DNA of 64,000 bases from Stereum hirsutum FP-91666 SS1 (Eukaryota; Basidiomycota; Agaricomycetes; Russulales; Stereaceae). Below, piece by piece: positions 60,076 through 64,000 of the stretch. Made by a program: the position numbers and the translations under genes. The DNA lies in contig NW_006763132.1 of NCBI RefSeq assembly GCF_000264905.1, positions 3,663,086-3,727,085 on the forward strand, read 5' to 3'. The stretch's first letter is position 1. Every line of letters starts with the position of its first letter. Under the pieces are notes generated by a model that saw only the letters and a list, made by a program, of their open reading frames with translations, did not search any database and was not told the DNA's origin.

Positions 60076-60113
60076 AAGTGTATACACAATGCTAGTTCCA
60101 AGTGAAGAACAAA

Positions 60114-60252
60114 CTTACTTTAGTCTACGCGTATACAAAAGTAAGTACGCTCATCCGACATGAAGAAACGCACTTAACGGAGGAAACGAACTTACTGTAG
60201 TCTACGCGTATACACATTTGAGTATGTTCATCAGACGTGCAGAAACGAACTT
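60114..60252. repeat. Two tandem 76-bp repeats centred on TACGCGTA
   Basis: CTTACT(T/G)TAGTCTACGCGTA occurs at about 60114 and again at about 60190, each followed by a related ~40-base segment and a GAAACG-ACTTA unit. Each holds ACGCGT inside TACGCGTA (60127-60132, 60204-60209). Confidence 0.75.
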
Positions 60253-60484
60253 ACACCCTGAAACGAACTTACCACCAAAAGTGATCTTGTACACATATTC
60301 AGACCCACTTACGAGCTGTGGCTGGTTTCATGATCCACAGGGTCATCTACAATCACAGGCAACCATACGACCCAGACACCGTTCCGCATAACCACTTCTA
60401 TTAGACATACCATACAATTCAAGAGGCAAGTTGACCAGCTGAGAGCAGCTCACGCGTGAGCTGCTGCTTACATAAACAGGCGCC
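60243..60484 (+). repeat. Duplicated block, copy 1, with 22-bp perfect palindrome
   Basis: Starts in a GAAACGAACTTAC unit, runs through ACCACCAAAAGTG, ACGAGCTGTGGCTGGTTTCA and ends CATAAACAGGCGCC. Near its 3' end 60444-60465 is a perfect 22-bp palindrome (half-site AGCAGCTCACG) with ACGCGT at the centre. Confidence 0.8.
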
Positions 60485-60590
60485 GAAACGAACTTAACAG
60501 AGGAAACCAACTTACTGTAGAAAACAAAACAAAAAGAAGTTACTCACACAAGATCATTGACCACGAGCAAAAGGTTAAGGCAACAGCAAA

Positions 60591-60821
60591 GCGAACTTAT
60601 ACTCCGAACCGAACTTACCACCAAAAGTGACCTTGTACACATATCTCACGAGCTGTGGCTGGTTTCATGATCCATAGGGTCGTCTACAATTTCAGGCAAT
60701 CATACGACCCAGGTGGTGTTCCACATAATAACTTCTATCAAACATACTACACGATTACAGAGTTAAGCTGACCAGCAGAGAGCAGCTCACGCGTGAGCTG
60801 CAGATTACATAAACAGGCGCC
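60591..60821 (+). repeat. Duplicated block, copy 2, palindrome conserved
   Basis: Direct, diverged copy of 60243-60484, about 340 bp downstream. It shares ACCACCAAAAGTGA, ACGAGCTGTGGCTGGTTTCA and the ACATAAACAGGCGCC end. The palindrome is kept for 20 bp (60782-60801) while surrounding sequence has many substitutions and small gaps. Confidence 0.8.
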
Positions 60822-61700
60822 TAATTCACACCACGCTCGAGTGGCCCGTCCCTCTCCCGTACCCAAGTTCCCGCTGATCCACCTGTCCCACACCAATCGT
60901 GCGCACCTGCAAACTGCCCCGTCGAGTCGACAAATCATGAGAAAATTCTATCTGCCGCCCATATTATGGTGCTACGTGCACCTCGCAGACAGAAACCAGT
61001 ATTGCAAGCGCAATACCGCGCCCACCAACATCGATGAGGAATCGGCGGGATGCCCTACGTATGAAGAGTGGCCCGCGTCGAATAGAACCGCACATTAAAA
61101 GAAAATAATCGTGGAGAGGGGTGAAGAGGTAAGCGCGTAATCTCGCACACCAAAAAAACTCGAATTCCAGACCTGTTTTGCGTCCGGCAGCCTCAAGCTC
61201 AACGGAGAACCGCTACATCCAAAGTAGTTAGTTGCCTGCATGGATGTGATATCACTAAGTCCAAAGTCGTTCTCGGCTTTCGGGGTCCGAGAACGTACCT
61301 TGCCACCCTCTCTGGGTACCCCACAAACATCATTCACGATGGCGAGCGACCTGATATCGGTGACGCGTTTCTTGAAGATGTTATGGTACGTCCGTATGAA
61401 AATTTAGAGCCCGATACTAAGGCAATCGCACGAAAAACGAGTGAGTTAGGTTGAATTTGAGGTCAAAAACAGCTGTAAGATGGGACTTACACCCAGAACA
61501 CGTGATTTCGAGCGAGTTATCGCCTTTAACAGCGACGCGATGACATCTACAGTGATCTATTAACTAATAGAGTGGCATGCAACAAAGAAAACCCGACAAT
61601 GAACCCTTAACTTCCGATAGCGCGACACTTTGGAGGAAGGGATGACACCCCGGCGAAAATGTCGATATCTTCACCCAAACGAGATGTAGACGCGGTCTAC
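60822..61700. other. Spacer with a possible minus-strand exon pair
   Basis: On the minus strand, about 61400-61300 reads RTYHNIFKKRVTDIRSLAIV and NDVCGVPREGGK, then a GTACGTTC...ATGCAG intron and ATNYFGCSGSPLSLRLPDAK (about 61240-61175). This looks coding but start, stop and partners are unknown; it could be a 3' part of a gene using the repeated modules to the right. The plus-strand frame at 60938-61098 (MRKFYLPPILWCYVHL) is not supported further. Confidence 0.35.
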
Positions 61701-61729
61701 AGAGTGTATTAAGTGCCGTCAAACGTGTC

Positions 61730-63330
61730 TGACGATTATGAACCCATCACGAAGCAATTCGAACGAAAATTGAGCCAGTGGGAACATATCTTGTGTGGGG
61801 GATTTGAGGTAATAACTCACCGGCATGCTCGCCTTCGTTCTTCCTCGTTACTTGGTCGAGCCGCATCAAACCTTCTTTGCCGCGAGTGGAAATAGCTGTT
61901 CCCGTCAGTTTGAGCCTATATGAAGCCAAATCTAACCGCAAATGAGCAAACGCGAACAAATATTCGAAGAGAAGCATTTTGGGGCCATGGCTCACCTTGG
62001 AGGTTCACATCGACCCGTCCGTTTGCAGCGGTGGTGCGTACGGCCGCGAGCGGAGATCGATAGCACATACGTAGGCCGTGATTTCTAGCTACTTATCTTA
62101 AAGAACGAACAGCCAATGAGCGAGAACGAACCGAGTTTCGAGGAGGGGGAGCACTGAGAGCGAAACTCACCTCGCTGCTCGTGCGCGTTCTAGACGATGC
62201 ATTGGTTGTTTCTCTCCAAATCTTCGTTGTGAGTGATAGTAAGTACCTGTGCCGTTCCTTGGAGGCCGCGACACTTGAAATCGAAGCGTATTTGAGCGAA
62301 CGCGAACACATTTTCAGAACAGGGTACTAGGAACGAAAACCCACCAACGTGTTCCCTCTTGTTCTCACCGTGGAGTGGCCCAGTCCGTCCCAAGCCTTTA
62401 TGACGTCTAGTGCAACTACCTCGTCCCGTCATTTCAAGCCCGCTAGAGTGAAAATTGAACGATAACTGAGCGAACACGAACACATTTCCGAGGAGGAGTG
62501 CTAGGAGCGAAAACTCACCAATACACTTTGCCTCGTTCCCGAGGATGAGTGGCCGGTGTCCCGCCAAACCTTTGTTGGGGCTGGCTGAGCTACCTTTTGC
62601 CGTGAAATTGAGACCGGTATATTGAAAGTCGAGGAAGAATTGAGCAAACGCGGACAAATTTTCGAGAGGGGTATATGGGAGGCCAAAACGTACCAATATT
62701 ATCGTCCTTGTTCTCGACGATCGGTGGACCTTTTCCTATCAAACCTTTATCAGGATCGATGAACCCGATCCGCCCCGTCATTCGGAGCCCCTAACATTAC
62801 AAATCGAACCGATATTGAGCAAATGCGAATGCACTTACTTGAATAGACTAATAGAAACGAAAACTCACCGACGTGTTTGTCCTCGTTATGAACGTTGTGT
62901 GGACCGTTTTTGTTCAAATCTTGATTGGTGCTGACATAGCACGTCCCCGTCGTCATTTTGAGGCCGCCACATCCAGAATCGGGCATAAAATGAGTGATTG
63001 CGGACATATTCAAGAGGGAGGGTCTCGCAGACTGAAACTCACCTACCTATTTTTTCAGCTACTCAGGATAACCTAGTTGTCTAGATTCAGAACAACGCCA
63101 TAGCCGATGAAACGGATCCAACCGCAATTTGGAGCCCATGCCGTGAGAGAGCGAGCCCAGATCGAGCCATATCCAAGCGATTTTGTGGCCAGCAGACTCA
63201 CCGTTCCCTTGGTCACCAGCCAGCGAGCGTAGCATAGTGTATTAAGAAACATACAGACAGACAAACACAGGCAGGGACAAAGAGAAACAGAATAATAAGC
63301 TTCAAGCCAGCAAAGGGGGATGAGATATAT
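61730..63330 (-). repeat. Array of about nine ~175-bp exon-intron-like modules
   Basis: On the minus strand a module of 172-176 bp recurs with anchors (aligned to GGGCTCCGAATGACGG) near 63303, 63128, 62956, 62781, 62606, 62432, 62258, 62082 and 61908, with a degenerate unit near 61735. Each has a ~97-base 'exon' portion (for example GLRMTGRIGFIDPDKG, GLEMTGRGSCTRRHKGLG, ENKREHVG) ending in a donor-like G/GTGAGT(TTTCG), then a ~75-base segment rich in TTCGCGTTTGCTCAAT, often ending TAG or AAG. Units differ by many substitutions. The donor words are better conserved than the acceptors, and the 97-98 base exon portions do not keep one frame, so I cannot write one open protein. Either a decayed or lineage-specific gene built from duplicated exons, or a satellite derived from one. 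No known domain was recognised. Confidence 0.7.
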
Positions 63331-63584
63331 ATCTCAACCCCTTCACTCATAGTCGCGACATGCGTGGTGGTTGAAAAAGGGAACAAGGCGGCAAATTCCA
63401 GTGAGTGGCAAATCCAACTTGTGGCAACGGTACTTGGCGCTTTGGGAACGGCTTCAAACATATCGGCCTTGTTGCACAGTCATTTGCCGGGCCGTAAAAT
63501 TAAAACAGAGGCGCGATAGTGAGTTATCCACCGTGAACAGGGTATTCTAAACGACCTAAGGGTACGACAGTGGAAATAACCGTG

Positions 63585-64000
63585 GGAAAATAACGATAAA
63601 ATCGATTTTTTTGGGGTATTTACGTGTCAATTTTGAGGGAGGGGCAGGATAAATGACGGGGCGAGGGTTGAGTGTCGGTTTGAGCGTGACGGGATGAAAA
63701 ATATGGCAGAGATGTTTGAGAGTGTTTTGGATAAGGTTGAGTGGGTGTGACGAGGATGCGTTTTACGTGTCGGTGGAATAGAGCGTGTTTGTGATGTTTT
63801 TGAGGTGTGTGAAGGTGGTGAAGATGAGCGTCAGAGATGGAAAAATGGACAGAGACGTGGGTGCGACGTGATAAGTTGGGCAGAGTCGATGTGAGTGAAA
63901 ATACGAGCGTGTTGGATAGGAGCGTGATTCGAGATGCAGGAGACGTGTGTTTGGTTAGGAGAGACGTGTAGAAGACGTCAGAGTCGTGTTTGTTTGGGGT
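63585..64000. other. Strand-asymmetric, C-depleted tract at window end
   Basis: On the plus strand 63601-64000 has only about 33 C in 400 bases, about 24 in CpG and 9 in CpA; there is no CC and no CT at all. G is several times more frequent than C. The minus strand is therefore C/A/T-rich and free of AG and GG. No gene, telomeric TTAGGG array or tandem period is evident. Confidence 0.75.

Noticed and set aside
59703..60101. Long open frames on both strands (RNELT-type and KFVS-type peptides)
   Set aside because: They are translations of the 18-bp minisatellite, whose unit length is divisible by three.
63585..64000. Telomere at the right end
   Set aside because: The tract is G-rich on one strand, but contains no TTAGGG array and no short tandem period.

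Overview
The window looks like nuclear DNA from an Agaricomycete (mushroom-forming basidiomycete). Coding regions are broken by many short GT-AG introns, mostly about 45-110 nt, and several families are typical of Agaricomycetes: seven-transmembrane proteins with a VVMWRA(W/R) motif, a truncated TPR protein, an F-box protein, the C-terminal domain of caspase-like proteins, and an expanded P-loop NTPase family. No tRNA, rRNA, CRISPR or bacterial-type operon was found. The organism cannot be named from sequence alone. All gene models were joined by eye from splice signals and reading frame, so exon edges are approximate.

Left part (1-21.5 kb), almost all on the minus strand: a Zn(II)2Cys6 transcription factor that runs off the left edge; a 7TM protein (5.9-7.6 kb); an LRRC40-like leucine-rich-repeat protein (8.3-11.5 kb); a second, related 7TM protein (11.8-13.3 kb); a GH27 alpha-galactosidase with a C-terminal CBM35-like domain (14.3-16.6 kb); and two small proteins of unknown function (18.8 kb minus, 20.8 kb plus).

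Middle part (22-42 kb): a short TPR protein, an F-box-like protein, an ISG12/IFI6-like glycine/alanine-rich membrane protein, a nucleotidyltransferase with an alpha-helical C-terminal module, and COG3, a core subunit of the conserved oligomeric Golgi complex. Long stretches without a convincing gene separate them, notably 26.3-30.9 kb and 31.7-34.4 kb.

Right part (42-64 kb): a non-autonomous transposon with two identical 190-bp terminal inverted repeats and a 9-bp target duplication (Mutator-like signature); a caspase-family C-terminal domain gene with an in-frame stop; a 230-bp element with short terminal inverted repeats lying 12 bp from the 3' end of a large P-loop NTPase plus putative PD-(D/E)xK nuclease gene; and a roughly 1,300-residue protein with an AreA GATA-like domain. 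From 59.7 kb to the end the DNA is dominated by repeats: an 18-bp minisatellite with a 90-bp higher-order period, duplicated blocks each centred on ACGCGT, about nine units of a roughly 175-bp module that carries a splice-donor-like GTGAGT, and a terminal 400 bp with no CC or CT dinucleotide on the plus strand.

The genes do not form one pathway. Housekeeping genes (COG3, LRRC40-like, AreA-GATA-like) are mixed with lineage-specific and possibly conflict- or cell-death-related genes (NTPase-nuclease, caspase-type domain, ISG12-like, nucleotidyltransferase, TPR). The latter lie near mobile elements and repeats.
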